Notes: generated by a model from the sequence alone, not told the origin. Counted from the stretch's first letter, positions 10,113-21,903 are shown. The stretch is 64,000 nt of DNA from Leptospira fletcheri (GCF_004769195.1 NZ_RQET01000008.1:62001-126000); one strand, 5' to 3'. Numbers and translations are program-made.

Positions 10113-11105
10113 TTGTCCAAACATAGAATACTGGTAGTCGAAGACATACATTCCATACGGGAAGCGATTAAGGATATTTTAAACCGCGATTACCAGGTCT
10201 TCGACGCGGAAAATTACGACGAGGCAGTACGTATCCTTTCCTCGGAGCCGATAGAGTTAGTCATCACCGATATACGAATGCCGGGAAAATCCGGTCTGGA
10301 TCTGATCAAGACCATCCAGAAGGATCATCCGAACGTACTGTATTCTCTCATGACGGCCTACAACATAAACGACTATATCAAATTCGCGTACGAACACAAT
10401 ATCTGGAATATCATCCCGAAATATTCCTTTTTGGACATCAATCTGATTTCCGTAATGGTACGCAAACTCCTAAGTAAGGACATATTCGGAGTGGAAAAGT
10501 ACTTCGGCCCGGAGTTTATCCTGCTCGAGCAAGAACAGGACGGGTTCGCCCTTCCCCCGGAAGACGGTGTGGTGTTTCAAAAAGTGAATTCGGATGAGGA
10601 AAGAAATTATTTCTGCAACCGGATCGCCAAGTATTTGATCGAAAAAGGAGCTCCCAACGCGGTTCATCAGATTCTGGAGGAACTGACTTCCAACGCGATG
10701 ATACGAGCCCCGAGAGATTCTAAGGGGAACTCCAAATACCAGTTCGAATTGCCTTCCCGGGATCTGCTCGTTCCTCTGGAGAACATACAATTGGCAGAAA
10801 CGGATTACTTCGAGATCGGTTACGGAATCGCGGAGAATTCCTACATCATCGTAGTCCGAGATCACTTCGGTTCCTTGAACAAAAAGGAAATCCTAAAGCG
10901 TCTGGATAGACATATTACCGTGGAGGATACCAGCGGGTTGCCTGCAGGACTTGCGGATTCCCACGGAAGGGGTCTTTACATCTGTCGGGAAATTTCCGAC
11001 CAATTGATCTTCAATATTGCGAAAGAAAGAAAGACCGAAATCATAGCCCTGTTAGACAAACAAACGAACAAGGGATACAAATCCCTGTCCATATACGAAG
11101 TTTGA
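10113..11105 (+). CDS. Response regulator with C-terminal GHKL (anti-sigma/kinase-like) ATPase domain
   Basis: 330 residues. Receiver domain 1-120: acidic pocket E10/D11, phospho-acceptor Asp53 in [11 protein letters not shown], switch Thr in MTAYN and Lys in IIPKYSF. The output half has no DNA-binding motif; it resembles GHKL ATPases of the RsbW/HATPase_c_2 kind, with an N-box-like EELTSNAM (about 188-195) and a [19 protein letters not shown]-box near 282-299. So phosphorylation probably controls a protein kinase or partner-switch activity rather than transcription directly. TTG start at 10113 with GAGGAAA upstream, one base after the kinase stop: a cognate pair. Confidence 0.85.
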   Translation: MSKHRILVVEDIHSIREAIKDILNRDYQVFDAENYDEAVRILSSEPIELVITDIRMPGKSGLDLIKTIQKDHPNVLYSLMTAYNINDYIKFAYEHNIWNIIPKYSFLDINLISVMVRKLLSKDIFGVEKYFGPEFILLEQEQDGFALPPEDGVVFQKVNSDEERNYFCNRIAKYLIEKGAPNAVHQILEELTSNAMIRAPRDSKGNSKYQFELPSRDLLVPLENIQLAETDYFEIGYGIAENSYIIVVRDHFGSLNKKEILKRLDRHITVEDTSGLPAGLADSHGRGLYICREISDQLIFNIAKERKTEIIALLDKQTNKGYKSLSIYEV

Positions 11106-11113
11106 GAAGAAAC

Positions 11114-12190
11114 CTAACGGGTCCATTCCCGATATAGCAGGATCTCCTTTCCGCTTTCCAGAAAAGCAGAGCGGGGTTCCTCCGCGGAAAAGAAACGCAA
11201 AGGTTTGTCCGCGGATCGGATCCGGTCTTCCTTTAACAGATTTCCTTTTTCGTCCATAAAATATAGGACTCCTTCCGCTTCGCCCGCGAACCAAGCCCCG
11301 GAATGAAAGACGGTTTGGTATACCGAATTCGCCTTGGATCGTTTTTTCTCCAGGATGGGTTTTCCGTTTCGGGAAAAAAGCACCAGCGCTTCCGGTAAGC
11401 CGGCCAGAACCTCCCCCTCGGGAGATACGGCAAGAACCAATTTGTGAGGATAGACCCGGTTCAGATTCCATTCCTCCTTTTTCTTTCCGCTCCGGTCGTA
11501 GATGCGGATACTGTCGCGGTTTCCCTTCAGAAAATGAACGGCCAATACATTTCCGTTTGCGGAGATCGCCAGGCTCTTTGCAAACACCGGCTCTTTTTCC
11601 TCCACGGAATCCTTGAATAGCAATTCGCCTTTTCCGCCTAACAGGAAGAGTTCCCCTCCTGAAAAAAGAACCGAGCTTTCCCCGTTCGCGGCAAAGGAAA
11701 TATCCGTCAAAAACCGTCCGTCCAGTTTTTTGGCGCCAGCTTCGTTTCCATTAATATCAGCGATCAAAACCTGATTGTTGTCTCCCGAAAGAAAGAGAAT
11801 CAAATTTCCATTCGGATGAGTTCTAGGGTAGCTTCTATATTCTTTGGTCCAAAGACGTTCGCCGGATTCCGAAAAGAATTCCGCCGTGGATCCGATTTTC
11901 TTATATGCCCAGTAGCCTTTGGAGGAAAGAGGATATTCGATTCTGTCCGTATCGTTTATCGGGATTTCCGTTCCGTCCGGAATCCGAACGTATTCGGTTT
12001 TCGTTTTATAGCCGTTTAGTTTTTTTTCCGGTTCAAAAGGAAAACGGGGATCCGAAAACATTCCCAGCTTCGCTTCCTTGTTCCAAGCCCAATTCTTTTG
12101 CAACCCTCTCGCCGCCGCATAAGGGTTCCCGAGAAAAAAATAAAATCCGAGAAAGAAAACCAAAGACAAGCCGAAGATCTGCGGGATCAT
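11114..12190 (-). CDS. Membrane-anchored beta-propeller-like protein of unknown function
   Basis: 358 residues. One N-terminal hydrophobic segment (about 4-21, ending in NPYAAA) acts as a signal anchor or signal peptide; the remainder is a series of about six blocks with the rhythm xxxISANGNVLAVxxxx-IxIYDRxGK, typical of WD40/PQQ-like or six-bladed propellers. Such folds bind partners or ligands in the periplasm. No catalytic motif is visible. It is the last gene of the long minus-strand housekeeping run, overlapping cinA by 4 bases, and is convergent with the response regulator 8 bases away. Confidence 0.75.
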   Translation of the reverse strand: MIPQIFGLSLVFFLGFYFFLGNPYAAARGLQKNWAWNKEAKLGMFSDPRFPFEPEKKLNGYKTKTEYVRIPDGTEIPINDTDRIEYPLSSKGYWAYKKIGSTAEFFSESGERLWTKEYRSYPRTHPNGNLILFLSGDNNQVLIADINGNEAGAKKLDGRFLTDISFAANGESSVLFSGGELFLLGGKGELLFKDSVEEKEPVFAKSLAISANGNVLAVHFLKGNRDSIRIYDRSGKKKEEWNLNRVYPHKLVLAVSPEGEVLAGLPEALVLFSRNGKPILEKKRSKANSVYQTVFHSGAWFAGEAEGVLYFMDEKGNLLKEDRIRSADKPLRFFSAEEPRSAFLESGKEILLYREWTR

Positions 12191-13443
12191 GCGTCGTTCC
12201 TCAATCTGTTATATAGTAAATACAGAGATGTCGTCGCCGTCGCGTCCCGGAACAAATCCCGTTTAAAAGGAAAATACAATTCGTGTACGATCGTGCTTTT
12301 TCCTCGGACATGGATTCCGATGAATACGGTTCCGACCTTCTTCGTAGGAGTTCCGCCGCCAGGACCGGCGATCCCAGTGATACTGATTGCAAGATCCGTT
12401 TCCAACGCCTTCGCCGCGCCATCCGCCATCTCTTCCGCCGCTTCGCGGCTCACGGCTCCGTACGTATCCAAAGTGTTTTTCCGGACTCCTAGTTGTCTTA
12501 CCTTCACTTCGTTCGCGTAAGAGACGATCGCTCCTAAAAAGTATTCCGAAGATCCAGGTCTGTCCGTAAACAGTTTCGCAGTCAATCCGCCCGTGCAACT
12601 TTCCGCAGTTCCTACGGTGAGTTTTCTTTCCAAAAGCAGTTTCGGTAGTTCTTCGAACACGTCTCCTGTGCAGATTTCCCCGTATTTTTCTCGCGTGGCC
12701 CGAATCAGTTCCGAAACGACTTCAGGCTTTGCAGATTGGTACGTGACTCTTAAAAATCCTCTTTTCGCAGCCACTCCCCAAATCGCTTTTCCTTCCTGCA
12801 AAGCGGGGATCCCTTGTATAAATTCCTGCTGAAACGTGGACTCGCTCATTCCCCAAACGAAAAGAAAATCCGAATGTAGTTCTCCCGGTCGAAACATCTG
12901 TTTCAATACCGGAGCGAGATGAGAGGAGAACATGGCGGTCATTTCTTTCGGAACTCCGGGCATACAACCGAGATGGCTACCCGGAGAAAGTTCCACCCAA
13001 AATCCGGGAGCAATGCCCACACTATTCGGAAGAACCTCGGATTTGGACGGAATCGAAACCTGCCGGATCGCGGTTTTTAGATTTTCTTCGAACAATCTTC
13101 CCCGCAGTCTATAGATTGCCTTCAATCTGTCCAACGCCGTCGGATCTTCTACGGGGGAAGAGTCCGTTAATTCGCAGACCACTTGCAATGTGTAATCGTC
13201 TTCAGTGGGACCCAATCCTCCGGTCATAATGACGACGAGAGGATTTTCTTGGTCCCCTTCTTTCGCAAGAGAGCGCAACTCGCTCGCGATCCGCTCGGGC
13301 GAATCCGGAAGTACCAGGAATTTTTCCACGGAAAATCCGAGTCCGAACAACTCGTTTGCGATCCAGGAGGAATTCGTATCCTGACTCCTACCCGCCGTCA
13401 GTTCCGAACCTGTGGAGACGACTACGAATCTAGGGGATTTCAT
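12187..13443 (-). CDS. cinA: CinA-like protein (nicotinamide-nucleotide amidase / competence-damage inducible)
   Basis: 418 residues, two domains. N-terminal MoCF/COG1058 domain (about 4-170) with [16 protein letters not shown] and [13 protein letters not shown], and a C-terminal CinA amidase domain (about 255-415) with [11 protein letters not shown] and [11 protein letters not shown]. The family hydrolyses nicotinamide mononucleotide (pyridine nucleotide salvage), with an ADP-ribose pyrophosphatase N-terminal half. Overlaps argS upstream (4 bases) and the propeller gene downstream (4 bases), so part of one transcription unit. Confidence 0.94.
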   Translation of the reverse strand: MKSPRFVVVSTGSELTAGRSQDTNSSWIANELFGLGFSVEKFLVLPDSPERIASELRSLAKEGDQENPLVVIMTGGLGPTEDDYTLQVVCELTDSSPVEDPTALDRLKAIYRLRGRLFEENLKTAIRQVSIPSKSEVLPNSVGIAPGFWVELSPGSHLGCMPGVPKEMTAMFSSHLAPVLKQMFRPGELHSDFLFVWGMSESTFQQEFIQGIPALQEGKAIWGVAAKRGFLRVTYQSAKPEVVSELIRATREKYGEICTGDVFEELPKLLLERKLTVGTAESCTGGLTAKLFTDRPGSSEYFLGAIVSYANEVKVRQLGVRKNTLDTYGAVSREAAEEMADGAAKALETDLAISITGIAGPGGGTPTKKVGTVFIGIHVRGKSTIVHELYFPFKRDLFRDATATTSLYLLYNRLRNDA

Positions 13444-15203
13444 GCTTCCTTTTCCAGACGATCCGGGGCCGTCACACCCAATAGACCCAAACCGGAAGAG
13501 AGTGCCTTTTGCGCGAAGATACAGATCCGCGCCAAGCCTGTCCGTAAAGACTCTTCCGAATCCTTGAGTCTGTTGTTTTTAGCGATGTAAAACTGGGTGA
13601 AGGATCTTGCCAGGTTTTGAAGATAATTCGTAAGCCGATGCGGTTCCAAGCTGTTCGCGGCGTCCAGAACCTCCTCCGGAAAACGCGCCGCCCAAAAAAG
13701 AAGGCGCTTTCGTTCCTCGGTCATTTCCAAATCGCGCAGCGCGGCCGCGTCGGAGTGGGTCCCTACTTCGCGAAAGATGGAGCAGATCCTAGCGTGAGCA
13801 TACTGAAGATAGAATACCGGATTTTTGTCAGACTCGTCCTTGGCCAGATCCAAATCGAAGTCCAAAGGAGAATCCAAGGATCGCATTACGAAAAAATAAC
13901 GTGCCACGTCGCGGGCATGTTTTCCTAAATACCCGAGTAGATCCTCCATTGTCTGGAATTCTCCGGCACGCTTGCTCATCTTCATCTTTTGACCGGCCAT
14001 GAGTAGGTTTACCTGCTGCGCGATGATCACCTGGAAATTTTCCTTAGGATATCCCAGCGCCTGCACCGCTCCCGCCAATCTCGCGATGTACCCGTGGTGG
14101 TCGGGCCCCCAAATGTCTATGATCTTATCGTACTTTCTTTCCACCTTATCCAAATGATAAGCGATATCGGCCAAAAGATAAGTGGGGCGTCCGTCGTCCC
14201 GAACCACTACCCTGTCCTTGTCGTCTCCATAGTCCGTGGAACGGAAGACCTGTTTGCTCTCCTCTTCGAAGATCTTTCCGGAATTCTTCAGATTCTCGAG
14301 TACTCCTAGGACTTTTCCCGAATCGTGAAGCGTAGTTTCGGAGAAAAAACGATCGAACTCCACTCCGAACAGGTCCAGGTCCTTTCTCTGCCAGATCAGA
14401 TTCGATTCCACCGCCCAACGTGCGCATTTTTCGGCGAGAGTCCAGTAACTACCGTCGGTCAGGAGGGTCCGGATCTCACCCCCTCTCGCAGGATCGGTTA
14501 ACAATGACTTTGCGATTTCCTTAAGATAATCCCCCCGGTATCCTTCCGAAGGAATTACGTTTTTCTGAAGTAATTCCTCCAAGGAACGTCCGTCATCGGA
14601 TTCCTGGACGGAACCTACTTCTCCCAAACTTTCCCGGATCCTCACCAAAGTGGAAACCCCGAGTAGGAAAACCTGGTTGCCGTAGTCGTTTACGTAAAAT
14701 TCCTTTTCCACACGGTGGCCGACCGCCTTCATCAAATTCGCCAAAGCGTCCCCGGTCGCCGCAGCTCGTGCCGAAACGATGTTCAAAGGTCCGGTGGGGT
14801 TGGCGCTGACGAATTCCAAACTGATTTTTTTGGGTTCGGAAACCTGAGGATAGGAAAGTTTCGACTCGATCCAGGATTCCAAAAACAGGACGAGAAAAGA
14901 AGGAGCCATCCGAAAATTGACGAACCCCGGCGGGGTAAAATCCACTTTTTCGAAGAGTTCCGATTTACTTTCCAAAAACTTCACGAGGATGGCTGCGGTT
15001 TCCAAGGGTTTTCGGCCTAATAGTTTGGAATTCTCTAAAGGGAAAGAAGTGGAATAGTCTCCGAAGGATTCCTCTCTGGAATACTCTATACGAATTTTCA
15101 GATCCTTCGGATCCAGATGAGGAGCTTCCGTTTTGCAATAGTGTAAAACGGCTTCGTTCAGCGCGGAGAGTACGGTTTTCTTAACGGTTTCCGTTTCTTT
15201 CAT
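13440..15203 (-). CDS. argS: Arginyl-tRNA synthetase, with unusual HIGH motif
   Basis: Charges tRNA-Arg with arginine. 587 residues from the ATG at 15203 (MKETETV), the normal length; the frame is open to a TTG at 15284 but that would run through the end of the gene upstream. N-terminal additive domain (about 1-110), catalytic core from [16 protein letters not shown] at about 408-412, and an anticodon-binding DALR domain at the end. The usual LHVGH (HIGH) motif reads LNIVS at residues 140-144, so both histidines are replaced, while the flanking NPTGP and SARAA are conserved. Stop overlaps the cinA start. Confidence 0.95.
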   Translation of the reverse strand: MKETETVKKTVLSALNEAVLHYCKTEAPHLDPKDLKIRIEYSREESFGDYSTSFPLENSKLLGRKPLETAAILVKFLESKSELFEKVDFTPPGFVNFRMAPSFLVLFLESWIESKLSYPQVSEPKKISLEFVSANPTGPLNIVSARAAATGDALANLMKAVGHRVEKEFYVNDYGNQVFLLGVSTLVRIRESLGEVGSVQESDDGRSLEELLQKNVIPSEGYRGDYLKEIAKSLLTDPARGGEIRTLLTDGSYWTLAEKCARWAVESNLIWQRKDLDLFGVEFDRFFSETTLHDSGKVLGVLENLKNSGKIFEEESKQVFRSTDYGDDKDRVVVRDDGRPTYLLADIAYHLDKVERKYDKIIDIWGPDHHGYIARLAGAVQALGYPKENFQVIIAQQVNLLMAGQKMKMSKRAGEFQTMEDLLGYLGKHARDVARYFFVMRSLDSPLDFDLDLAKDESDKNPVFYLQYAHARICSIFREVGTHSDAAALRDLEMTEERKRLLFWAARFPEEVLDAANSLEPHRLTNYLQNLARSFTQFYIAKNNRLKDSEESLRTGLARICIFAQKALSSGLGLLGVTAPDRLEKEA

Positions 15204-15220
15204 TCTAAGATATTCAATTC

Positions 15221-15478
15221 CTATTTTTTGGAGGGGGTCCTGTCCCAGTCGGGATACAACCGTTTGGAGGAAATCAATTTCCAACTCCGATCCAAGGACC
15301 CGAAGACCATATTCTTTTCCCTAAGGATACATTCAAGAGTTACGCAGGACTTTCCTTCGGGTCCGAAGGTAGGTTTGGGAAGGGCGTCTTTCTTTCCCCA
15401 GCGGATATCCAGTACGATCAGGAACAGAAGTGAGACCGCGTATAAGACGGCGAAACAGGTTTTAAAAATCTTATCCAA
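15221..15478 (-). CDS. Small membrane-anchored protein of unknown function
   Basis: 85 residues. One hydrophobic helix (about 5-24) followed by a basic, soluble tail with two cysteines in CVTLEC. TTG start at 15478 with a strong GGAGG seven bases upstream; the start lies 8 bases inside recO and the stop is 17 bases before argS, so it is a genuine member of the operon. I recognise no family; it looks like a single-pass protein with a short periplasmic domain. Confidence 0.7.
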   Translation of the reverse strand: MDKIFKTCFAVLYAVSLLFLIVLDIRWGKKDALPKPTFGPEGKSCVTLECILREKNMVFGSLDRSWKLISSKRLYPDWDRTPSKK

Positions 15479-16241
15479 ATCTTTCCTCCAGAGAATCGTA
15501 CAACATCGATTCGGATTTCAGTCTTCGTCCGAGCAAAGGTTTTAGCGCCCGATTGCTCAGCCTATCCGCTTCCTTAAGGAGTTCAAGGGAAATCTTTTCC
15601 TCTTTCAGATCCCGGTATTTTCTTTTCAGGCAATCGTAAACGAATCGGACCAGTCCGATCCGATCCGGATGCGGAGTCCTGCAGTCTCCGCAGATCGTTT
15701 CGAAATGTTCGTCTTCCAGGCTGCAGGAGCTCATTTCCCCCAGTTCTTTACCGCATACGGAACAGGAAATTTCTTTCGAGAGAAATCCCCCCGTATAGAG
15801 AAGTTTCAACTTGAAGAAGGGCAAAAATAGGGGGCTGAATCCGTCCGCATCCAATTCCTGAAGTGCGGCGTGCAGCAGCCTATATTCCTGGGGATGCGCT
15901 CCCCCTTCGGTCAAAAAGGAAGAGACGAGTTCCACGAGATAGGAAACGAGCACGATTCCGGCGTATCCGTTTTTGGCAGTCTCGAACCGATCCAGTAATC
16001 CGATCTCCTTTACATTGTAAGTCTCTCTTCCTTGGGTCCGATAGTAATCGAGGGAAACCAAAGAACCGGGCTCAGCCGCCGCGATCGGACGAGTCTTGCT
16101 TTTTTTGATTCCCTTTACCCGAAAACTCGCGACTTCCCCTTCTTCCGGAAGCAGACGAAGGAACGCGTCCCCCTCCGGCAGAATCCGACTTTCCATCACG
16201 ATCCCTTTCGTTTTTCTTAAAGAAGAATGAGATCCAGACAT
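15471..16241 (-). CDS. recO: DNA repair protein RecO
   Basis: 256 residues. N-terminal OB-fold (about 10-85) beginning KTKGIVMESRILPEGDA, then the helical RecO domain with a zinc-finger-like set of cysteines: CSVCGKEL near 160 and CGDCRTPH near 184. RecO loads RecA on SSB-coated single-stranded DNA in the RecFOR pathway and anneals complementary strands. It sits after ybeY (25-base overlap); SSB, its partner, is encoded in the same run. Confidence 0.92.
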   Translation of the reverse strand: MSGSHSSLRKTKGIVMESRILPEGDAFLRLLPEEGEVASFRVKGIKKSKTRPIAAAEPGSLVSLDYYRTQGRETYNVKEIGLLDRFETAKNGYAGIVLVSYLVELVSSFLTEGGAHPQEYRLLHAALQELDADGFSPLFLPFFKLKLLYTGGFLSKEISCSVCGKELGEMSSCSLEDEHFETICGDCRTPHPDRIGLVRFVYDCLKRKYRDLKEEKISLELLKEADRLSNRALKPLLGRRLKSESMLYDSLEERFG

Positions 16242-16696
16242 AGATCCTCCATCCTTCGCATCAACGCCTCGTCCTCGAATCCCCTTTCATGATCGTAACC
16301 GATCAGATGCAGGAACCCGTGCACGAACAATCGGAAGAATTCCTCTTCGTCCGAATGACCGATCTGCTTCGCTTGCTCCTTACAGGTTTCCCAAGAAATC
16401 ACGATCTCGCCTAGGGGCAAGATCGGCCCGAATGAAGACTCTTTTTTCGGAGGCAGATCCCAGGGATGAAGGTCAAAGGATAAAGGAAAGGAAAGTACGT
16501 CCGTGGCTTTATCCTTATTCCTACGCACACGGTTGATTTCTCGGATCGAGGAATCGTCGACCAGCAAAACGGAAAGATGGCAATCGTTCCGCGGAAAAGA
16601 GAACTTCAAAAGGGATTCCATCCTAGGAAGTACGTTCCTTTCCATCAGCCACTCGGGCAAGTCGTCGACGGAAATATCCGGACAGAAATCGATCAA
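16217..16696 (-). CDS. ybeY: Endoribonuclease YbeY (rRNA maturation factor)
   Basis: 159 residues. The zinc site HGFLHLIGYDH (His126, His130, His136) defines the UPF0054/YbeY family, together with the conserved arginine in VRRNKDKATDVLSFP. It is a single-strand-specific metallo-endoribonuclease for 16S rRNA 3' end maturation and ribosome quality control. Lies between the PgpH-like gene and recO, the usual phoH-pgpH-ybeY order. Confidence 0.96.
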   Translation of the reverse strand: MIDFCPDISVDDLPEWLMERNVLPRMESLLKFSFPRNDCHLSVLLVDDSSIREINRVRRNKDKATDVLSFPLSFDLHPWDLPPKKESSFGPILPLGEIVISWETCKEQAKQIGHSDEEEFFRLFVHGFLHLIGYDHERGFEDEALMRRMEDLCLDLILL

Positions 16697-16704
16697 GTCC
16701 GCAC

Positions 16705-19119
16705 CTAAGAGGCTTTTCTTCCGCCCCTGAGAATGGCGTTCCGGTTCTTTTCTTCCAGAGCCTTGGTTTCCTCCGGCTTCGGATATTTCGGTCTGGAATG
16801 CAGGCTGGACAAGAGCACTTCCTTAAACGAGGATTTTACCACCTCCAGATCTCCCAGGGTCAGACCGCATTCGTCCAATTGGTTTTCCGCCAATTTGCTG
16901 TTCACGATCTTGGTGATCAGATTTTCCAGGGATTCTGGAGTGACCTCCTCCAGAGAACGGCTGGCTGCCTCCAGGCTATCCGCGATCATGACGATCGCGG
17001 TTTCCTTTCTTTGAGGTTTCGGTCCCGGATACTGAAAATCCTCCTTTCTCAATTTCTTTTTCTGAGAAGGAGATAATTCGGATAATGCCTTATGATAAAA
17101 GAAGGCCATCGTGGAAGTGCCGTGATGTTCCGGAATAAAGTCTATCACCTCTCTGGGAAGACGGGCCCTCTTTGCCATCTCTATCCCGTCCAAAACGTGA
17201 TCGATCACGATCTTGGCAGCAAGAGCCGGATTGTTCTTGTCTATGTTCTCTTTCTTAGGGATCAAGTGTTGGTTTTCCACGAAAAATCCGGCATTCGGAA
17301 TCTTACCTATATCGTGAAAATACACGCCTACTCTGGTCAAGAGCCAATCCAATTCCAGATTTTGGGCCGCCCTTTCCGACATGGCCGCGACGAGAAACGT
17401 ATGGGTGTAGGTGGAAGGTGCCTTAGTCAACAAATCCTGCAAAAGCGGGTGCCCTGTGTCCGCAAGTTCCATCAGCTTGAATCGCGTAGGAATATTGAAC
17501 ACGTATTCGTAAATCGGTAATAACAGTTGGGTCAGGGTGGAACATACGAATCCGTTAACGAGACAGAGCAGATACAATTTGAATATATTCGATTCCCATA
17601 AATCCCGTAGATAGGAACCCGACGGTACCGCTACCCAATAATTCCTAGAATCGAAAAGATAACCGGAGGAGGAAATCAGCATCTGCACCAGCGCCATATA
17701 AAACCCGGCTTTGATGAAATCGATTCGCTTCCGCATTTTTCTTCCGTAGGTCGCGGTGACTACCGTCATCACGAAGGCTAGGATAAAGGAAGTGGGATTG
17801 TATCTGGACGCCGCAAAAATGAAGAAGGAAAGAAAGAAACCGATCGCTATGGACAACTGTTCGTCGTAAACCATGGATAGGATGAGACAGACCATTCCTA
17901 CAGGAACGACTAACGCGAAATAAAAGACGGAATCGTAGCTGTTCTCGAAATTATAAAAAGCCTTGGAAGCGACGTAGGCCCAGAGAACCAAGGACCAGAT
18001 CAAAGTAAAAACGATCACGTTACTGGAAACGTCGTTCAATCGCTTGGGATTGTATTTTTTCAGAAAAGCGTAAACGATGATCACGAAGATGGACTGTATC
18101 AATAAAATGGAAAGTATGGACGCAATATTCGCGCGTGTAGCGTATTTGTTTACGACGGATAGTTTCCGATAGATATCCGGCGTGATGATTTCTCCCGCGC
18201 GGACGATGATTTCTCCCGCGTTGATTCTACTGTTAACCGGCTCGGTCCGATCCATAGCGAATTTTTTTTGCGCATCCGTCTCTTGGGCATTGAAAACGCA
18301 GGCCGGATTCGAGTAGATATAGGTGAGAGAAAGCCTTTGTATGACCCCGAGAAGGATCGGATCTATGGCCTGCAACTTCTCCGAAGCCAGCCCATTCAAT
18401 GCGGTTACCGTCGCGTCGTCTCGGTAGAGGTAGGTTCGAGGGATCACTCGGTTTCCTTCGAGAGAGGAAACCTGCTCTTTGTTACTGCTCGTCCCGGAGT
18501 TGCCGGAATTCCGAACTCTAGCTTCCACCGTTCTTACGGAAGAATATTCGGGAGGGGCATCCCTCAAAACGCAAAAATTGGAAAAGACCAGGTTACTATA
18601 TTGCAGCACCAGGTCCCTGACTCTCGTTTTACTCGGTACCTTCAGTAAGGTTTCGAGTTCCTCCTTGGATCTGTTTTTCCACCTGGGAACTACGTTTAGA
18701 ATTTCCTGAGCCCCCTTGCCTTCCGCGGGCTTGAAGATCCTATAATTCTCCATATCCTCTTGGATAGCGGGCCGGATCGTCTCCGTAAGAACGGCAAAAT
18801 CCCGGTCGAAAAAATTCGGAGCGGATTGGAAAGCCTTCAAACGTTTGGCTTTGGTCTTTTCCTCGTCCTCGTACAGGATCTCTTTCGTGGAGACCACCTT
18901 ATCCATGGCGGTTTTTCCCTCCGAATAAGGTCCGTCCGGAGACAAATCGATCTTATCCTGTCCGAAAAAGGGCATGGCCAACATCCACGTCACCACGAGA
19001 AGAGTGATCACCGTTAAGGTTACCTGGAATTTTCTTACGAAAGAGATCGGACGTATCTTGGTCAGGGTATCCGTGATCCAAGCCATTCCATTTTCCAGGG
19101 TCGAACTGAAGGGAACCAT
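16705..19119 (-). CDS. pgpH: 7TMR-HD family c-di-AMP phosphodiesterase (PgpH-like)
   Basis: 804 residues. One N-terminal helix (about 30-52), a large extracytoplasmic 7TMR-HDED domain to about 300, seven hydrophobic segments (about 320-530), then a cytoplasmic HD domain with [14 protein letters not shown] near residue 590 and a second HH pair in PEHHGT. PgpH-type proteins hydrolyse cyclic di-AMP. Lies 5 bases after phoH and 9 bases before ybeY, the conserved arrangement. The c-di-AMP assignment follows the family; the substrate has not been read from the sequence. Confidence 0.9.
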   Translation of the reverse strand: MVPFSSTLENGMAWITDTLTKIRPISFVRKFQVTLTVITLLVVTWMLAMPFFGQDKIDLSPDGPYSEGKTAMDKVVSTKEILYEDEEKTKAKRLKAFQSAPNFFDRDFAVLTETIRPAIQEDMENYRIFKPAEGKGAQEILNVVPRWKNRSKEELETLLKVPSKTRVRDLVLQYSNLVFSNFCVLRDAPPEYSSVRTVEARVRNSGNSGTSSNKEQVSSLEGNRVIPRTYLYRDDATVTALNGLASEKLQAIDPILLGVIQRLSLTYIYSNPACVFNAQETDAQKKFAMDRTEPVNSRINAGEIIVRAGEIITPDIYRKLSVVNKYATRANIASILSILLIQSIFVIIVYAFLKKYNPKRLNDVSSNVIVFTLIWSLVLWAYVASKAFYNFENSYDSVFYFALVVPVGMVCLILSMVYDEQLSIAIGFFLSFFIFAASRYNPTSFILAFVMTVVTATYGRKMRKRIDFIKAGFYMALVQMLISSSGYLFDSRNYWVAVPSGSYLRDLWESNIFKLYLLCLVNGFVCSTLTQLLLPIYEYVFNIPTRFKLMELADTGHPLLQDLLTKAPSTYTHTFLVAAMSERAAQNLELDWLLTRVGVYFHDIGKIPNAGFFVENQHLIPKKENIDKNNPALAAKIVIDHVLDGIEMAKRARLPREVIDFIPEHHGTSTMAFFYHKALSELSPSQKKKLRKEDFQYPGPKPQRKETAIVMIADSLEAASRSLEEVTPESLENLITKIVNSKLAENQLDECGLTLGDLEVVKSSFKEVLLSSLHSRPKYPKPEETKALEEKNRNAILRGGRKAS

Positions 19120-19123
19120 GTCT

Positions 19124-20161
19124 TTACAACTCTTCGAACTTCCTTACGATGGTCTCCACCAAAGGATGTCTGGTAATATCTTCCTTACCGAAAAATACCT
19201 GACCAATACTTTCCGTGTTCCTAAATAAATTTACGACACGGTCAAAACCCGATCTTCCGTGTTCCAAATCGATCTGGGTGACGTCCCCCGATATGCACAT
19301 CCTGGAATTCCGCCCCAAACGAGTCATAATCATCTTCAATTGAGAAAGGGTGCAGTTCTGGGCCTCGTCCAAAATGATGAAACTTTTGGAAAGTGTCCGT
19401 CCTCTCATGAAAGCCACGGGGGCGATTTCGATCTTCGTGAGGGAGATGTATTCCTGCGTCTTTTCGAATCCGATACATTCGTTCAACGCGTCGTAGACCG
19501 GGCGAAGGTAGGGGTCCACTTTTTGGTTCAAATCCCCGGGTAAAAATCCCAGGTTCTCTCCCGCTTCCACAGCGGGCCGTGTCAGGACGATTTTTTCGAT
19601 CAGCCCGTTTTGAAGAAACCGGCAAGCCATGGCCACGGATAGAAAGGTCTTTCCCGTACCTGCCGGACCGATTCCGAAAGTGATCAGATTGTCCAAGAAA
19701 GATTGGATGTACTTATCCTGGTTCTTGGTCCTCGGATAAAGATGCTTTCCTCGATAGGTGGTGAGGATCTTTTCGGAGGGTTTGAAAGGTTCCGCCTCTC
19801 CCTTTCTTTCCTCCTTCCTTTTTTCCCTGGTGACCTGCTTTAAAAGATACGCAAAATCGAAGGAATCGGTGAACTCCCGGTCCGGCCGATCCCGATAATT
19901 CGCCTCCAACAAGCGGAAGAAATCCAAGGCGAACTCCACCTTGGGCGCGCTCCCTTCCAACTGGAATCCGTTTCCTCTCGGAATCAGGTCGATTTCCAAT
20001 TGCTTTTCCAGGATTTTCACGCCGCTATCGTTGATCCCGCAGATCTTGCGATAGAGATCCTGACTCTCGAAAATAAATTGCTCTTTCTTAATGGACTTTA
20101 TACCTTCACCAATCTGAGTTTCAGCTCTTGGAGTTGCTTTTCTTCGACTTCTGACGGACAC
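19124..20161 (-). CDS. phoH: PhoH-family ATPase
   Basis: 345 residues. Short KH-like N-terminal region, then the PhoH NTPase: Walker A GPAGTGKT at about 165-172, Walker [10 protein letters not shown] near 260, sensor-like SGDVTQID. PhoH/YbeZ proteins are RNA-associated ATPases that work with YbeY in RNA metabolism. The only ordinary start I can find is a GTG at 20161, overlapping the end of aspS by 64 bases and without a clear ribosome site; an ATT at about residue 24, preceded by a weak GAAGG, is a possible alternative. Confidence 0.93.
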   Translation of the reverse strand: MSVRSRRKATPRAETQIGEGIKSIKKEQFIFESQDLYRKICGINDSGVKILEKQLEIDLIPRGNGFQLEGSAPKVEFALDFFRLLEANYRDRPDREFTDSFDFAYLLKQVTREKRKEERKGEAEPFKPSEKILTTYRGKHLYPRTKNQDKYIQSFLDNLITFGIGPAGTGKTFLSVAMACRFLQNGLIEKIVLTRPAVEAGENLGFLPGDLNQKVDPYLRPVYDALNECIGFEKTQEYISLTKIEIAPVAFMRGRTLSKSFIILDEAQNCTLSQLKMIMTRLGRNSRMCISGDVTQIDLEHGRSGFDRVVNLFRNTESIGQVFFGKEDITRHPLVETIVRKFEEL

Positions 20162-21903
20162 TCACTCATGAGGCAGATTCCCTTTTGCGTTTTCGGAAAC
20201 GCGATCACGTCGCGAATCGATTTCCCTTCGGTCATCAGCATCAGAATTCTATCTACGCCGAAAGCGATTCCTCCGTGTGGAGGAGCCCCGTATTCCAACG
20301 CTTCGAGCAGGAATCCGAATTTTTCCTTTGCCTCTTCCTCTCCGATTCCAAGCGCCGAAAATACCCGATTCTGCAACTCTCTGGAATGGATACGAATGGA
20401 TCCGCCGCCGATCTCCACCCCGTTCAGGACAAGATCGTAAGCCTTGGCAAGAGCCTGTCCCGCTCCGTCCCGGAGTTTTTCGTCGGAGGAAAAGATCTCC
20501 AAGCTCGAATCGTTCGGAGAAGTGAACGGATGGTGTAAGGAGTCCCAACGATTGGCGTCCTTATTCCATTCGAACATCGGAAAATCCACGATCCACGAAA
20601 TATGGAAGTGCCCTTCCGTAGGTTTGTCAAACCTTTCCGAAAGTTTCAGGCGGAGAGCGCCTAGGGAATGGTTTACGATCTGCCTTTCGTCCGCTCCGAA
20701 AAAGATCATATCCCCCTCTTTGGAACCGACGGCTTCCGAGATCTTTGCCAAGGTCTCCGGGCTAAAACGTTTCGTGATCGTGGATTCCAAGCCGTTCGGA
20801 CCGTGTTTCATGTAAGCGAGGCCTTTGGCCTTGTAATCCCTGTTTAGCCAAGCGGTCAGATCCTCGATCTCCTTCCGGGAAATCACGGAACCTCCCGGAA
20901 CGCAGATCGCCTTGACGACACCGTGAGTCGCAACGGCCACCGTAAACACCTGGAAATCGCTGTTCTTAACGATTTCGGAAACGTCGACCAACTTCATTCC
21001 GAAACGGAGATCCGGTTTGTCCGATCCGTATTCCTCCATCGCTTGTCGGTATTGCATTCTAGGAAAAGGAGTCTTCAATTCCAGGGAAAAAACGTCCTTC
21101 ATCACTTTGGAGAACAATCCCTCGATCTCCGCCAGGATCTCCTCCTGGGAAACGAAGGAAAATTCCATATCCAATTGGGTGAATTCCGGTTGTCGATCCG
21201 CGCGCAAATCCTCGTCGCGAAAGCATTTTACGACCTGGAAATATCTCTCCACGCCGCCGACCATTAAAATTTGCTTAAATATCTGTGGGGATTGGGGAAG
21301 AGCGTAAAAGGAATTCGGATTCAATCTGGAAGGGACGAGAAAATCCCGCGCGCCTTCCGGCGTGGACTTATTCAGGATCGGAGTTTCTATCTCCAGAAAC
21401 TTTCTGGAATTCAGATAATTGCGGATGGCGAAGACGAACTCGTGCCGTTTTACCATGCGATTCTTTAACTCGTCTCTTCTGAAATCCAGATATCTGTATT
21501 TCAACCTGTGTTCTTCCGAAGTTTCCTCGAATTCGTCCAAGGAAAAAGGAGGGGTTTTTGCGGAGTTCAGGATCTCCAGTTTGTCCGCGACGAGCTCGAT
21601 CTCTCCCGTCTGCATTTTCGGGTTCACGCTTTCCGGATCCCGTTTGCGCAGAGTGCCCTGGACCGCGATCACATATTCGGATCGGATTTTTTCTGCAAGA
21701 TGGAAATGATCTTTTAGGATCTCTTTTCGGAGTACGATCTGCAGGATTCCGGTTCGATCCCGAAGATCCACGAAAATCACCCCGCCCTGGTCTCGAAACC
21801 GGAAAGCCCAGCCGAACACGGAGATCGTATTTCCTGCCTGTTGAACGGAGGTTTCTCCCGCCCAAGTTCTATTCTTATAATGATTCAGAATCCAATCTTC
21901 CAA
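20098..21903 (-). CDS. aspS: Aspartyl-tRNA synthetase (AspRS)
   Basis: 601 residues, the length of bacterial AspRS with the inserted GAD domain. N-terminal OB anticodon-binding domain (about 1-105), class II motif 2 [19 protein letters not shown], the GAD insertion (about 290-415), and motif 3 [13 protein letters not shown] at the end. Charges tRNA-Asp; whether it is discriminating or also charges tRNA-Asn cannot be decided by eye. Sits between dnaB and phoH. Confidence 0.97.
   Translation of the reverse strand: MEDWILNHYKNRTWAGETSVQQAGNTISVFGWAFRFRDQGGVIFVDLRDRTGILQIVLRKEILKDHFHLAEKIRSEYVIAVQGTLRKRDPESVNPKMQTGEIELVADKLEILNSAKTPPFSLDEFEETSEEHRLKYRYLDFRRDELKNRMVKRHEFVFAIRNYLNSRKFLEIETPILNKSTPEGARDFLVPSRLNPNSFYALPQSPQIFKQILMVGGVERYFQVVKCFRDEDLRADRQPEFTQLDMEFSFVSQEEILAEIEGLFSKVMKDVFSLELKTPFPRMQYRQAMEEYGSDKPDLRFGMKLVDVSEIVKNSDFQVFTVAVATHGVVKAICVPGGSVISRKEIEDLTAWLNRDYKAKGLAYMKHGPNGLESTITKRFSPETLAKISEAVGSKEGDMIFFGADERQIVNHSLGALRLKLSERFDKPTEGHFHISWIVDFPMFEWNKDANRWDSLHHPFTSPNDSSLEIFSSDEKLRDGAGQALAKAYDLVLNGVEIGGGSIRIHSRELQNRVFSALGIGEEEAKEKFGFLLEALEYGAPPHGGIAFGVDRILMLMTEGKSIRDVIAFPKTQKGICLMSECPSEVEEKQLQELKLRLVKV

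Noticed and set aside
13440..15284. ArgRS starting at the TTG at 15284
   Set aside because: It would overlap the small gene ending at 15221; the ATG at 15203 gives the normal length.
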